A stretch of DNA of 64,000 bases from a virus, in IMG/VR virus record IMGVR_UViG_3300025065_000001, positions 1 to 64,000 of that record. One strand, written 5' to 3'. Below, piece after piece: positions 23,240 through 31,967 of this stretch (positions are counted from its first letter, which is position 1; each line of letters opens with the position of its first letter). Under the pieces are notes generated by a model that saw only the letters and a program-made list of their open reading frames with translations, was not told the origin of the DNA and made no database searches. The position numbers and the translations under genes were made by a program.

Positions 23240-23263
23240 AAGGCCTCTTCGGAGGCCTTTTTT
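23240..23263 (+). terminator. Intrinsic terminator after tail tube gene
   Basis: AAGGCCTC-TTCG-GAGGCCTT followed by T6. The UUCG loop and U-run make a strong but probably leaky terminator within the late operon, lowering expression of chaperones and tape measure relative to the tube. Confidence 0.88.
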
Positions 23264-23276
23264 AAGGAAATTGACG

Positions 23277-23624
23277 ATGAGTGATAACCCTCCTGTAACC
23301 TTTACTATCAGCGTTAACGACGAAGATAAAGAAGTTTTCATGAGTTTTGCGCTACTCAATACCATCACAGGGTATTTTAGAACTGCGGATGAACTCGAAC
23401 AAATCTTACTAAATCCAGACGTTCGGGCGAGTGTCATTACTGAACTCCTATCTGAAAGAAATGAGACGGGCCGAATAACCCAGAATTTCGATATTAATAC
23501 AATGAAGGCAGACCCAGACCAAATACTGGACTTGCTGGAATGGGTATCGGAGCACGTTGAGACTTTTTTTATGAAGGCTCTACAAAGAGCCAAGCAACGA
23601 ATGAAGAAGAAGCAGACCACTTAG
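23277..23624 (+). CDS. Tail assembly chaperone (G-like)
   Basis: 115 aa, the short product of the G/GT pair between tail tube and tape measure genes. Helical and acidic in the middle, ending Lys-rich. Near its 3' end the sequence T TTT TTT (23564-23570) is placed in the X XXY YYZ phase of the zero frame (ACT TTT TTT), a standard -1 slippery site, and the -1 frame is open from there to 23935. The chaperone binds and spools the tape measure during tail assembly and is absent from virions. Confidence 0.85.
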   Translation: MSDNPPVTFTISVNDEDKEVFMSFALLNTITGYFRTADELEQILLNPDVRASVITELLSERNETGRITQNFDINTMKADPDQILDLLEWVSEHVETFFMKALQRAKQRMKKKQTT

Positions 23625-23935
23625 AAGTCTTCAATTCTTGGTACCTAAAACTGTCGTTTGAAGAGCAGTTGTGTTTTGTTTTCGAAACGGTACCCAGCCA
23701 GCTACAGAAGATATTTTGGTCACATAGTAACCAAGATATCAAAGTTAAAACCAAGCTAACACTTGGCTTAAAGACTGTCACAATGACCCAAGAGTATGTG
23801 ACGTTATTGAATGCCGCAGGGACTATCTTCGGTAAAAAAGAAAGTGGTTCAGGCAAGCCCAGACGTAAAACTACGAGCACGGTACCAAAAGATGAAATAG
23901 AAGCTGAGGCCCGAGCAAGAGCCGTTTTTGGGTAA
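23570..23935 (+). CDS. Tail assembly chaperone T part, reached by -1 frameshift (GT)
   Basis: About 121 codons read in the -1 frame after the slippery site, joined to the first 98 codons of the gene at 23277 to make a fusion of about 219 aa. The T part starts YEGSTKSQ, contains a helical, aromatic segment (NSWYLKLSFEEQLCFVFE), and ends with a basic, then Glu/Ala-rich tail. No ribosome binding site or good start codon supports independent translation, which supports frameshift expression. The fusion recruits tail tube subunits to the tape measure. Confidence 0.82.
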   Translation, partial: YEGSTKSQATNEEEADHLEVFNSWYLKLSFEEQLCFVFETVPSQLQKIFWSHSNQDIKVKTKLTLGLKTVTMTQEYVTLLNAAGTIFGKKESGSGKPRRKTTSTVPKDEIEAEARARAVFG

Positions 23936-23954
23936 CAATTAGGGGAAATTGACG

Positions 23955-26900
23955 ATGGCCGGCAGCACTGCATCCAATACAATTAGAAATACCTTACTTA
24001 ATTTTACCGTCGATCCTAAATCCAAAAAGGTAATCGAGGAACTAACTCGCGAGTTTGAAAAGCTAGAGCGGGTCACACAAGCCGCGAGTCAACAACTTCA
24101 AGCCAACATTAAGGCCATTAAGGACACCCCACAGGGGCGCTCTGAACTCGCCCAGAACGCTAAGAATGAAGTTAACACCCAACGCAAAATCTTAAGTGAG
24201 AACCAAAAGAATGCGCGTGCGTTACTAGATCAAATTGCCTTAACCCTTGGGAAGGGACTTAACCCTCAACAGCAACAGCAGTTAGTGAAAGGTTTGAATC
24301 AAGCCTTTGGGGAAATTACAGGTCGCTTCACTAAACAGGCGCAAGCGCAAGCCAAGAAACAAGCAAAGGACCTTGCTGATTATTACGATCTTCAATTTCG
24401 TAAAAACCCCACCGTCCCAAAAGGTAGCCAGCTCTATAAATCTAGAGTAAACGCGTTAAACGAAAGTGAATTGCGCACAGGTATTCAAAGGCAAAAGCTT
24501 TTACGTAGTGGAGCCCAAAGTGCGCTTAACGATGCTATTCGTCTGGGGGATGTTAGCCTTGAGAAGAAAGCTCAAAGTGCACTTAAGAAACTTGAATCGG
24601 GTTTAGTCGCTGCAGAAGCACGACTAAAGAAGTTTACCGAGGCTTCTAAAAAAGCAGAAGTAGCACAAGACACCCAAGCTAGAACCGTAAGACGAACCCT
24701 TAAATCCTACAATGATGATGAGTTTCGATTAAACCCTACCGTAGCTAAAGGGCAAAAGGTTAAAGCGTCTCAAATCTCTACGTTGAACAGAACTCAACTA
24801 GAGGACGCTATTGCTCGGAATAAAGTTTACGAGAATGCTGCCCGTAAAGCGTTGAAGTCCAGTCTGGCGCCGGAGACGAGAAATAAAACGCTAGAGAATA
24901 ACGCGGGTAAAGCGCTAAGAGAGCTTGAAGAATCAACCAAGCTTGCCAAAGCACGTTTAAAAGAATTCGCTGATGCTGCGGCCGAGGCCAAACGCGCTGA
25001 AAAAGCCGCACAGAAAGCCCAGCGACCTTCGACACAAGTGACCGAACAACAGCGTGTAGCTCGTCGTATTGAACAGATTAGACAATCTCAAACCAATCAG
25101 CGCTTAGATGGCGGAGCCCAGCTATTCAGAAACCAAGGGCAATTACTTCGTAACTACGCTGTGATGGGCGCCGGTGTTGGTGGCCTTGCAACGTCCGCGA
25201 CTTTCTCAACAGAGTTAGATAGACAGTTCAAACAACTACAATCCATTGTGAACCTCACCAATGAGGAAATGGAAGAGCTATCTAAAAACCTTATTGATGT
25301 TTCGGAGAAAACTAAGTTTACAGCCACGGACGTAGCGGATGCGGCCATAACGCTTGGTCAGGCTGGCTTAGGTCAAAATGATATCCAAAATGCGATAGAG
25401 GGCGTTACGCTCTTTGCTACAGCGGTAGGTTCGGACTTAAAAAGTGCCGTTGACCTAGCCACATCAACATTAGGGGTATTTAATAAAGACAGTTCGCAGA
25501 TGACCAACATCGTAGACAAAATGACTACGGCTGTGAACAGCTCCAAATTGAACCTAGATAAACTCGCCTTAGGTCTTCAGTACTCGGGTAACTTAGCGGC
25601 CCAGTCGAATGTGACTTTTGAAGAAACGGTCTCCGCACTTGGCGCAATGGCTAACTCGGGTATCCGAGCGGGTTCGACACTTGGTACCGGCCTTCGACAA
25701 ATTATTATATCCCTGCAGAAACCGTCAGAGTCTTTTACCGAGATTGTACACAACCTCGGGCTCTCAATGTCTGACCTAGATATTACGACTCACGGTTTAA
25801 TACCGGTAATGAAAACACTGGCCGAGAGTGGCTTTACTGTCCGTGATGCTATGGAAAGTATGGAAGTACGTGCAGCATCCGCATACGGAGCGTTTGCAAA
25901 CAACATTAGCGTAGCGGAAGACTTAAGCGAACAAATGCGTATTGGGGGTTCTGCGGCCCGTGCGAACGACACGCAGATGGAAGCCTTAGCTAACCAGCTA
26001 GACCGTTTAGGCTCTATCAGTAAATCGATTGTATATGAGTCAATGGAGCCACTACTAGACACTATTACCAAGCTTACTGAAAAGACCGCTGACTTTCTTT
26101 CAGTGGTAAGAGACCTCGGGCCAATTTTAAGCGCTTTAGCAGTACCAGCTTCCATACTAGGGGGCGTACTGGCCACAAGAAGCGTTCTTCGTCTGGGAGC
26201 GGGGTTACTTGGCGGCGTCGATATGCTAACCGGAGGAAAAGGTAAAGGTAGCACAATCTCTAGGCTTGCTAAGGTTGCCACTGGTAGAGGATTAGGTACG
26301 GCTGCGGGGTTCGCCGCTCGTGCAATACCTGGGGTTGGGCTTGCTACTGCCGTAGGTACCGCAGGGGTTTATGGGTACCAGTACCTCGATGGCCGAGCCC
26401 GAGCTAATGATCGTGTTGATAGTACGCAAGCGGCCTTAAACCGTGGTACCTCTGAAACTAAGGTTTATGAAGACCAGCTTAAGAAAGTTGGGTCGGCTAT
26501 CGATACGCTTATCTTAAAGCAAAATGACCTTACAAATAACGAGTCCCTTCAGCGCGAGATACGTCGTCTTAACGATGAGTTTCGTCAGCAAGGGTTGTAC
26601 ATCGATGATTCGATAGACAGCTACGACAAGCTTATTACCAAGATGAAGGAGTTTGAGGACGCTACTCGTGATGGGGTGGGGTACCTTCAAACCCAAAACC
26701 GAAATAACTTTGTTGATAACTCTGAGGCTAAATTAAATGAGCTGTTTTCAATCGGCTTTTTCGATTCATCTGAGCGCAGACTATTAGCCCAAGAGAAGGG
26801 AACGGATGTTAGCGTTGGTAGCGGTAAAACCGCGACCCAACGAGGCCGCTTTGCCAGCCGAGGAAATGTTTATAGAAGTCTGATAGATACCGCGCTGCCG

Positions 26901-29276
26901 AATTTCGGGGATGATCTTGCGAGTATCAACGAGCTTATCCGCAACATTAACCCCCAAGAGGCCGGTGCTTATGGTCGTGCACAAGAGGCACGCACGCAAA
27001 CACAAGCATTGCAAAGCCAGTTATTCAATATCCTAAACCAATCCCCGCAAGAACTAGATTCTCTCATGGCGCAATTTGGCTTATCGGGTGATGCACGGGA
27101 TAAAGCCGAAGAGTATATAAACAACCTTGCTCAAGAAATGCTTAACCGAGCGAACACGTTACTGGAAGTGGAGAACAACCAGAAACAATACGATTCGTTA
27201 GACCCGAGTATCAAAGAGGAAGAGCGAAAGATTGCCCAAGTGGTAATTAAAAACCGTCGCGAACTGTTGAATGATATCGCTGAGACCAGCGAGGAAATCA
27301 ATGCGTTAACAGAGAAAAACAAAGACTACGAGACCAGTGACTACTTAGGCACATTCAAGGACATAAACACACTGGTTCGTGATCAGATAAAAGCCTTGCT
27401 CGAAGATGAGAAAGAGGCCATTGCGGAATTGGAAGCGCAAGGGGTTTCTAACCCTAGACTTGTGCTTCAAGAGCAAGGTTATTACCAAGCTGCAGGGGAA
27501 GCGAGAGGTAAGCTTGAGCGCTCTCTACAATCGGCTGCGAAAGATGCAAGGCCGGATGCTAATTTATATTACCCCGCACGACTGGCTGAGTTAGATAAAG
27601 AGCTGGATGTACTGCGTGATCAACTTCGCCAAGTTACAGACCGAGAAACTTCAGATGAAATAAAAACTAAGCTCAAAGAGCTTAATCTCGAGCGAGAACG
27701 TGTGGCCAATGAGCAAGATACGCTTTTCGCGGCCATTGATGGTAACTCTCCTGTTTCTGTTGCCCAGCGAGACAGAGAGCTCAATGCTCGGGTTACCTTG
27801 GGCAACCAAGAATTCGATACGATACAAGCCAAGACTTTTGCCCGTAGTCGTTTAGAACGTTCCATTGGTCAACAACAAGACCTAGACGTCCGCGATTTTA
27901 AATTGCTTGGGGATGATGATGAGTTATCGCGCCTCTTAACGGATGTTATCGGAACCGAGCGCGGTGAGATAAACAATGCCTTGGCCAAAGCACGACAAGA
28001 AGCTGAAAAACTTCGAACCCAAGCGGAAGATACCCGCTATGAGGCCCAGCGCTATATTGATATCTCAAACAACGAAGGTTACACCGACGAAACCCGAGAG
28101 CGTGCTGCGGGTATTGCTAATGATATTGAGAGCCAAGCAGTACAACTTGAGAAAGAGGCTATCGCTTTAGAAGAACAAGCCGTTCGACAAGCGAAAGAAG
28201 CCTTAACTGAGTTTGCTAATTATCTGCAAGAAACCATTATTGATAACCCCGCGCTAACGGATGGCCGCTCAAAAGCTAAAACAAGGAAGTCAGTTGAAGA
28301 TCTTGAGACACAAAATATTGGGTTGGACGCTAATCTCGAAGACCTGTCACAAGCCTCTAAGGAAGCGGATAGAGGCCTACGTGAATTTAGAGACCAGATG
28401 GGAGACACGATACGCAAGATAAATCAGAGTATTTATGAAAGCGACCAATTCCGTAGAACCCAAGCCGCGATTTATGGCACTAAATATTCACCTCTAGGGG
28501 AGCAAGGTGTTGATGAAACCTACGGTGGGCAGGGAGGCAAAGGTGTAGCTTCTCAGTTCGCAAACGCTGGCTCTTATATCGTTGATGAAGTCAATAATAG
28601 TTACGAAAACTTTGACGTCTTGACCCAAATGACCTTAGAAGCTACGGACGCGGCCAAAGGTTTAGGGGATGCGTTTGGTGCAACGTTCGCGGATATTATA
28701 ACGGGTGCGGCGGAGGGAGAGGACGCCTTTAGAGCCTTAGGTGCGACTGTACTGACGGAAATGGCCAATATCGCGACCCGCGCTCTCGCCAACCAAATGA
28801 TCTCGTCAATATTCTCTGGTCTAGGCCTAATGGGTGGCGGCGGAGGTTTAGGTAGTTTATTCGGTGGAGCCGGAGCGATGTTTACCGGCGGCCCAGTAAT
28901 AGCCGGTAGCTATAAGACTGGGGGATTAATTACCAGTGGAATGTCTACTCGAGATTCAACCTACGCCAAAGTAAGCAGAGGGGAATTTGTATTACGTAAA
29001 GCTGCGGTAGATGCCCTGGGTTTAGAGACAGTTAAGGCTTTAAATTCTGCCGACCCCAGCAGCGTTTCAGATAAAGAAATGATGACAAGTAGCGCAGCCC
29101 AGTCTATGTCTACAACAAACAGTAAAGATTCAGGAACCGTAAACGTTTATGTAGTAAGCGAGAAACAGTTACCTCCGATGGGGCCAAATGACGTAAAAGC
29201 AGTAATTGGAGACGATATCGCCCGAGACGGTGAACTTGCTTCACTAATCGCATCTGTAGCAATGAGGACTAAGTAA
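23955..29276 (+). CDS. Tape measure protein
   Basis: 1,773 aa, the longest gene here. It sets tail length; at about 1.5 angstrom per residue this predicts a tail near 260 nm. Residues about 1-400 are Lys/Gln/Ala-rich coiled coil; about 410-700 is a TP901-1-like tape measure core (VSEKTKFTATDVADAAITLGQAG and GSTLGTGLRQIIISLQ); hydrophobic segments at about 715-740 and 770-800 may insert in membrane during DNA entry; further coiled coil to about 1,530; and a Gly-rich hydrophobic C-terminal part (about 1,580-1,670). It starts at the motif and ends with a TAATG junction. Confidence 0.93.
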   Translation: MAGSTASNTIRNTLLNFTVDPKSKKVIEELTREFEKLERVTQAASQQLQANIKAIKDTPQGRSELAQNAKNEVNTQRKILSENQKNARALLDQIALTLGKGLNPQQQQQLVKGLNQAFGEITGRFTKQAQAQAKKQAKDLADYYDLQFRKNPTVPKGSQLYKSRVNALNESELRTGIQRQKLLRSGAQSALNDAIRLGDVSLEKKAQSALKKLESGLVAAEARLKKFTEASKKAEVAQDTQARTVRRTLKSYNDDEFRLNPTVAKGQKVKASQISTLNRTQLEDAIARNKVYENAARKALKSSLAPETRNKTLENNAGKALRELEESTKLAKARLKEFADAAAEAKRAEKAAQKAQRPSTQVTEQQRVARRIEQIRQSQTNQRLDGGAQLFRNQGQLLRNYAVMGAGVGGLATSATFSTELDRQFKQLQSIVNLTNEEMEELSKNLIDVSEKTKFTATDVADAAITLGQAGLGQNDIQNAIEGVTLFATAVGSDLKSAVDLATSTLGVFNKDSSQMTNIVDKMTTAVNSSKLNLDKLALGLQYSGNLAAQSNVTFEETVSALGAMANSGIRAGSTLGTGLRQIIISLQKPSESFTEIVHNLGLSMSDLDITTHGLIPVMKTLAESGFTVRDAMESMEVRAASAYGAFANNISVAEDLSEQMRIGGSAARANDTQMEALANQLDRLGSISKSIVYESMEPLLDTITKLTEKTADFLSVVRDLGPILSALAVPASILGGVLATRSVLRLGAGLLGGVDMLTGGKGKGSTISRLAKVATGRGLGTAAGFAARAIPGVGLATAVGTAGVYGYQYLDGRARANDRVDSTQAALNRGTSETKVYEDQLKKVGSAIDTLILKQNDLTNNESLQREIRRLNDEFRQQGLYIDDSIDSYDKLITKMKEFEDATRDGVGYLQTQNRNNFVDNSEAKLNELFSIGFFDSSERRLLAQEKGTDVSVGSGKTATQRGRFASRGNVYRSLIDTALPNFGDDLASINELIRNINPQEAGAYGRAQEARTQTQALQSQLFNILNQSPQELDSLMAQFGLSGDARDKAEEYINNLAQEMLNRANTLLEVENNQKQYDSLDPSIKEEERKIAQVVIKNRRELLNDIAETSEEINALTEKNKDYETSDYLGTFKDINTLVRDQIKALLEDEKEAIAELEAQGVSNPRLVLQEQGYYQAAGEARGKLERSLQSAAKDARPDANLYYPARLAELDKELDVLRDQLRQVTDRETSDEIKTKLKELNLERERVANEQDTLFAAIDGNSPVSVAQRDRELNARVTLGNQEFDTIQAKTFARSRLERSIGQQQDLDVRDFKLLGDDDELSRLLTDVIGTERGEINNALAKARQEAEKLRTQAEDTRYEAQRYIDISNNEGYTDETRERAAGIANDIESQAVQLEKEAIALEEQAVRQAKEALTEFANYLQETIIDNPALTDGRSKAKTRKSVEDLETQNIGLDANLEDLSQASKEADRGLREFRDQMGDTIRKINQSIYESDQFRRTQAAIYGTKYSPLGEQGVDETYGGQGGKGVASQFANAGSYIVDEVNNSYENFDVLTQMTLEATDAAKGLGDAFGATFADIITGAAEGEDAFRALGATVLTEMANIATRALANQMISSIFSGLGLMGGGGGLGSLFGGAGAMFTGGPVIAGSYKTGGLITSGMSTRDSTYAKVSRGEFVLRKAAVDALGLETVKALNSADPSSVSDKEMMTSSAAQSMSTTNSKDSGTVNVYVVSEKQLPPMGPNDVKAVIGDDIARDGELASLIASVAMRTK

Positions 29277-29662
29277 TGTCGTTGGAACAATTTAATTTTA
29301 TTTACCATAAGGTCTCTCACCGCTATAGGGACCGGTCAACTAAACTCTCATTAGGTAATCAATGGGATTATGTAACTAAACCTACAGCGCCCGTTAGTCG
29401 GATATTCACACTTAAATATTCAGTAATGAAATATTTTGAAAATCCCCAGCTTCTAGGGCCAAAGGAAAGACGTTATAGTGCAGATCATTTGGATGAGTTT
29501 TACCAACGTCACGAAACATGGAAAGAATTCCTTTTCCAACATCATAAGTTTGGTAATGTTGTTGTTCGATTTGACCAAGCGCTAGAGTTACCAGAAGGGA
29601 TTACTGGCGGAGACGGGGCGATAGAACCCTTTACGGTAGTGTTGCGTGAGGTAGCACTTTAA
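29276..29662 (+). CDS. Minor tail protein (M-like)
   Basis: 128 aa, start codon overlapping the tape measure stop by one base. Strand-rich with aromatic residues (WDYVTKP, WKEFLFQHHKFGNV). In lambda order the protein after the tape measure is M, a tip protein; position and size fit that family. It ends the first tail transcript: the following 220 bases contain hairpins and a terminator. Confidence 0.68.
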   Translation: MSLEQFNFIYHKVSHRYRDRSTKLSLGNQWDYVTKPTAPVSRIFTLKYSVMKYFENPQLLGPKERRYSADHLDEFYQRHETWKEFLFQHHKFGNVVVRFDQALELPEGITGGDGAIEPFTVVLREVAL

Positions 29663-29762
29663 TTAATAAAATATTTATTAATTAATTTAAACAATATTAT
29701 TGACAATAAAATTGTGTGTCCGTAATATTGACCTCGGTTAGTAGTCCAAGTGGCTCCTAATT

Positions 29763-29770
29763 ATCGTCAA
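29763..29770 (-). promoter_or_regulatory. Orphan TTGACGAT motif 2, antisense
   Basis: Full motif (TTTGGAAATTGACGAT) on the minus strand inside a plus-strand operon, followed by AGGAG but then only a three-codon frame. It may be the start of a gene since deleted, or an active regulatory element. Confidence 0.65.
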
Positions 29771-29780
29771 TTTCCAAATC

Positions 29781-29813
29781 AACGCCTCAGCCTTGCTGGG
29801 GTGTTCTGTTTTT
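29781..29813 (+). terminator. Terminator of the head/tube transcript
   Basis: AACGCCTCAGC and GCTGGGGTGTT pair over 11 bp (two G-U) around CTT, followed by CTGTTTTT. It should end transcription downstream of the M-like gene. Confidence 0.7.
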
Positions 29814-29829
29814 GGGCGTTTGAAAAATA

Positions 29830-29857
29830 TTCAATCTATTCCTCTTTTCGGTATACT
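29830..29857 (+). promoter_or_regulatory. Promoter for the tail-tip operon
   Basis: -35 TTCAAT (29830-29835), 16-base spacer, -10 TATACT (29852-29857); transcription would begin near 29864, just before the start motif of the L-like gene at 29883. Confidence 0.55.
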
Positions 29858-29882
29858 AAGCGAAAATTGAGGGAAATTGACG

Positions 29883-30371
29883 ATGAAAGAACTTTCACAA
29901 GAAATTCAGTCTCAACGGCATTCGCTGACCCCTGAAGACTTAACCACCTATCTAGAACTCATTATCGAAGACCCTGATGGTCAGCCGGTTATCATTCGTC
30001 TTACGGATAGAGAAACCCGTGAGTGGAAAGGTACCACATGGGTGCATTCTCCTTTTAAAGTGACTGGGGTTGGAAACAAATCCAGCGGTGAGAAAAATCG
30101 TCCTAGTTTATCCCTCCCCAATGAAGGGGGGCTTTATAGTTACTACTTGAACCAAGGTCTTTTAGAGGACTCCGTGGTAACCCGTTATAAAGCTCTCCCG
30201 CATGAGAAGGGGGGAACCCTCACTTCCAAACACGTATTTTATGTTTCACATGCCAGTAATATCAGTGCCTCTATCCTAACTCTTCAGTTGCGAAGGCTTT
30301 CTGACGGTAACAAAACAAAATTCCCACCCCGCAGATATGTGCAGCCAGAGTTTAGAACGGTAATCGTATGA
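29883..30371 (+). CDS. Minor tail protein L-like
   Basis: 162 aa. Strand-rich N-terminus (YLELIIEDPDG, PVIIRLTDRE) and a C-terminal FPPRRYVQPEFR, resembling the end of lambda gpL-type proteins, although the Cys residues that bind a metal cluster in gpL are lacking. It directly precedes the K-like peptidase, matching L-K-I-J order, and overlaps it as ATGA. It is a tail tip hub component. Confidence 0.72.
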   Translation: MKELSQEIQSQRHSLTPEDLTTYLELIIEDPDGQPVIIRLTDRETREWKGTTWVHSPFKVTGVGNKSSGEKNRPSLSLPNEGGLYSYYLNQGLLEDSVVTRYKALPHEKGGTLTSKHVFYVSHASNISASILTLQLRRLSDGNKTKFPPRRYVQPEFRTVIV

Positions 30372-30865
30372 TCAAAGAATTAAATACCTTTTGCGGCCAT
30401 GTGTATGAACAAGGCATTCAGGATTGTTATACCTTGGTTCGCGATTTCTACAAGGTCCGTTACCAGATGGACCTTACTAATTACGCTAGACCTAACAACT
30501 GGATTCTCGACCCTAATTTAGATTTCTTTACCAACCTATTCCAGCGTGAAGGTTTTGAAGATACCAATAATTGCCCTCACAAAGTTAGGTTCGGCGATGT
30601 ATTGATGATGCGAATTGTTGGAAGTGAAGTCGTAAACCACGTAGCAATTTATGTTGGCCGACAGAAAATACTTCACCACTTACAAGGCCGCGTAAGCGAA
30701 ATCGTTGACTATGACGATAAATGGCGTTTCCGTGTGGTTCGTGTTGTAAGACACCCAGAAATTGAGAAAACGACGGATGCTGTAGCCCTTCACAATCTGC
30801 ATAAAGGTTTACCCATTCACCTACGTGCAAAATTACGGAGTGCGAATAGTGAAAAAGTTGAGTAA
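30368..30865 (+). CDS. NlpC/P60 cysteine peptidase of the tail tip (K-like, C-terminal part)
   Basis: 165 aa. Catalytic Cys in QDCYTLVRDFY (about Cys19) and His in VNHVAIYVG (about residue 95) form the NlpC/P60 dyad; the third polar residue is probably in the ILHHLQG segment. These peptidases cut cell-wall peptides as the tail penetrates. In lambda the MPN and NlpC domains share one chain (gpK); here MPN is encoded by the next gene. Overlaps the L-like gene by 4 bases. Confidence 0.86.
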   Translation: MIKELNTFCGHVYEQGIQDCYTLVRDFYKVRYQMDLTNYARPNNWILDPNLDFFTNLFQREGFEDTNNCPHKVRFGDVLMMRIVGSEVVNHVAIYVGRQKILHHLQGRVSEIVDYDDKWRFRVVRVVRHPEIEKTTDAVALHNLHKGLPIHLRAKLRSANSEKVE

Positions 30866-31184
30866 TTTGTGGAATGACACGGCTGAGCGCTGTGGCTTTA
30901 TTCTTAAGTCCGGTGAAATTGTTGAGGTAGATAATATTGCCGAGGACCCTAAGAATGAATTTGAGGTCTCCGAGGCAGACTTTGAAAAGTATTATGCCAA
31001 TGCCGTAGCGTCTTGGCATTCTCATACGGATGATTTCTCCAATCTAAGTTTATCTGATTATTATACATTCCTGTCTCTACCGGAGTGGGATCATTGGATA
31101 GTGTCTAAATACAAATCGGTAAAATTCTCCGTGAAATCCGAATGTGTAATTTTAGAAGAGGTAGTACCCCATGGTGACGATTAA
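30849..31184 (+). CDS. MPN/JAB-domain tail protein (K-like, N-terminal part)
   Basis: 111 aa. Start GTG 30849 with GGAG eight bases upstream, overlapping the peptidase gene by 17 bases. JAMM-type signature: ASWHSHTDDFSNLSLSDYY (about 64-80), with His-x-His, Ser and Asp ligands as in metal-dependent isopeptidases. It corresponds to the N-terminal half of lambda gpK, here a separate gene placed after the NlpC part. It probably works with that peptidase in the tail tip. Confidence 0.82.
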   Translation: MKKLSNLWNDTAERCGFILKSGEIVEVDNIAEDPKNEFEVSEADFEKYYANAVASWHSHTDDFSNLSLSDYYTFLSLPEWDHWIVSKYKSVKFSVKSECVILEEVVPHGDD

Positions 31185-31935
31185 GTTGGTTGGGTTTAGC
31201 AATGCTATCCCTAAAGTTATTAAGACCGTTGCGGCAAATTATAGAGAGGCCCTTGAAGCACTGAAGCTACAAGAGGCTTTTAACCCTCGCAAGGCTAAAG
31301 TTAGATATGTCTGTGAAGTCGAAGGGCTTAATTCCACCTTGGACTTAGACGAGCCGGTTATGGATGGGGTTATGACGTTACGCCGCAAGCAAACACTTAA
31401 GACACTTAAGGGCTTTCAGGGTAGTGGTGGTAACAACGGCTGGGTAAAAATAGTTGTTGGTATAATCTTGATCACCGTGGCGATATTAGCACCGCCGGTA
31501 GCCGCAGGGTTCGCGGCCTTAGGTTCGGCGGGTATGGTAAGCATAAACCTTCTCGTGGCTAACTTAGGTTTAGCGCTTATTGTAGGCGGGTTAGCCCAAG
31601 AGCTGATGCCCACACCAGAGAATAATACTTCGGATGAAACGAGTAATACCGCTACCTCATACCCCAACACCATACGTTCAGGTACCCCCGTGGCGATGAT
31701 TTTTGGGCGCCATAGATTCGGTGGCCATCTATTTCAGTTCAATATTGAAAGTGTTGGTAGGTCGTCAGCAGATATTCGAAATTTTACTAACGTTGTTTGG
31801 GATGAAGTTAGTGACAACAGACGAGATTCTTGGTCTACTCTATACTTCAATAGTGAGTCTCAAGAAGTAGGCCAAACTACTTCGACCCCCCGAGGGCGCG
31901 AGACTGATGGTATAAGAGCAACACAAGTTTTTTAA
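31171..31935 (+). CDS. Tail assembly protein I-like
   Basis: 254 aa. The N-terminal 75 residues form a ubiquitin/beta-grasp-like region as in lambda gpI; residues about 85-145 are hydrophobic and Gly/Ala-rich (IVVGIILITVAILAPPVAAG and a second segment), probably membrane-active; the C-terminus (PVAMIFGRHRFGG) resembles the opening of J proteins. The family acts in tail assembly between K and J. Overlaps the MPN gene by 14 bases with GAGGT upstream. Confidence 0.8.
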   Translation: MVTIKLVGFSNAIPKVIKTVAANYREALEALKLQEAFNPRKAKVRYVCEVEGLNSTLDLDEPVMDGVMTLRRKQTLKTLKGFQGSGGNNGWVKIVVGIILITVAILAPPVAAGFAALGSAGMVSINLLVANLGLALIVGGLAQELMPTPENNTSDETSNTATSYPNTIRSGTPVAMIFGRHRFGGHLFQFNIESVGRSSADIRNFTNVVWDEVSDNRRDSWSTLYFNSESQEVGQTTSTPRGRETDGIRATQVF

Positions 31936-31967
31936 AATCTGGCTAAATTGACGATATTGGGGCTTCC

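Larger units (their letters stand above)
29663..29882. other. Intergenic control region in the tail cluster
   Basis: 220 bases with no gene. Contents: an AT-rich inverted repeat ATTAATAAA/TTTATTAAT (about 29664-29684), the 15-mer ACAATAAAATTGTGT (also near 9582), an antisense orphan start motif (29763-29770), an intrinsic terminator (29781-29813) and a rightward promoter (29830-29857). Confidence 0.65.

Noticed and set aside
23601-23612. AAG AAG AAG run as a slippery site for the tail chaperones
   Set aside because: It does not fit X XXY YYZ; the T TTT TTT heptamer at 23564 is in the right phase and gives a longer open -1 frame.
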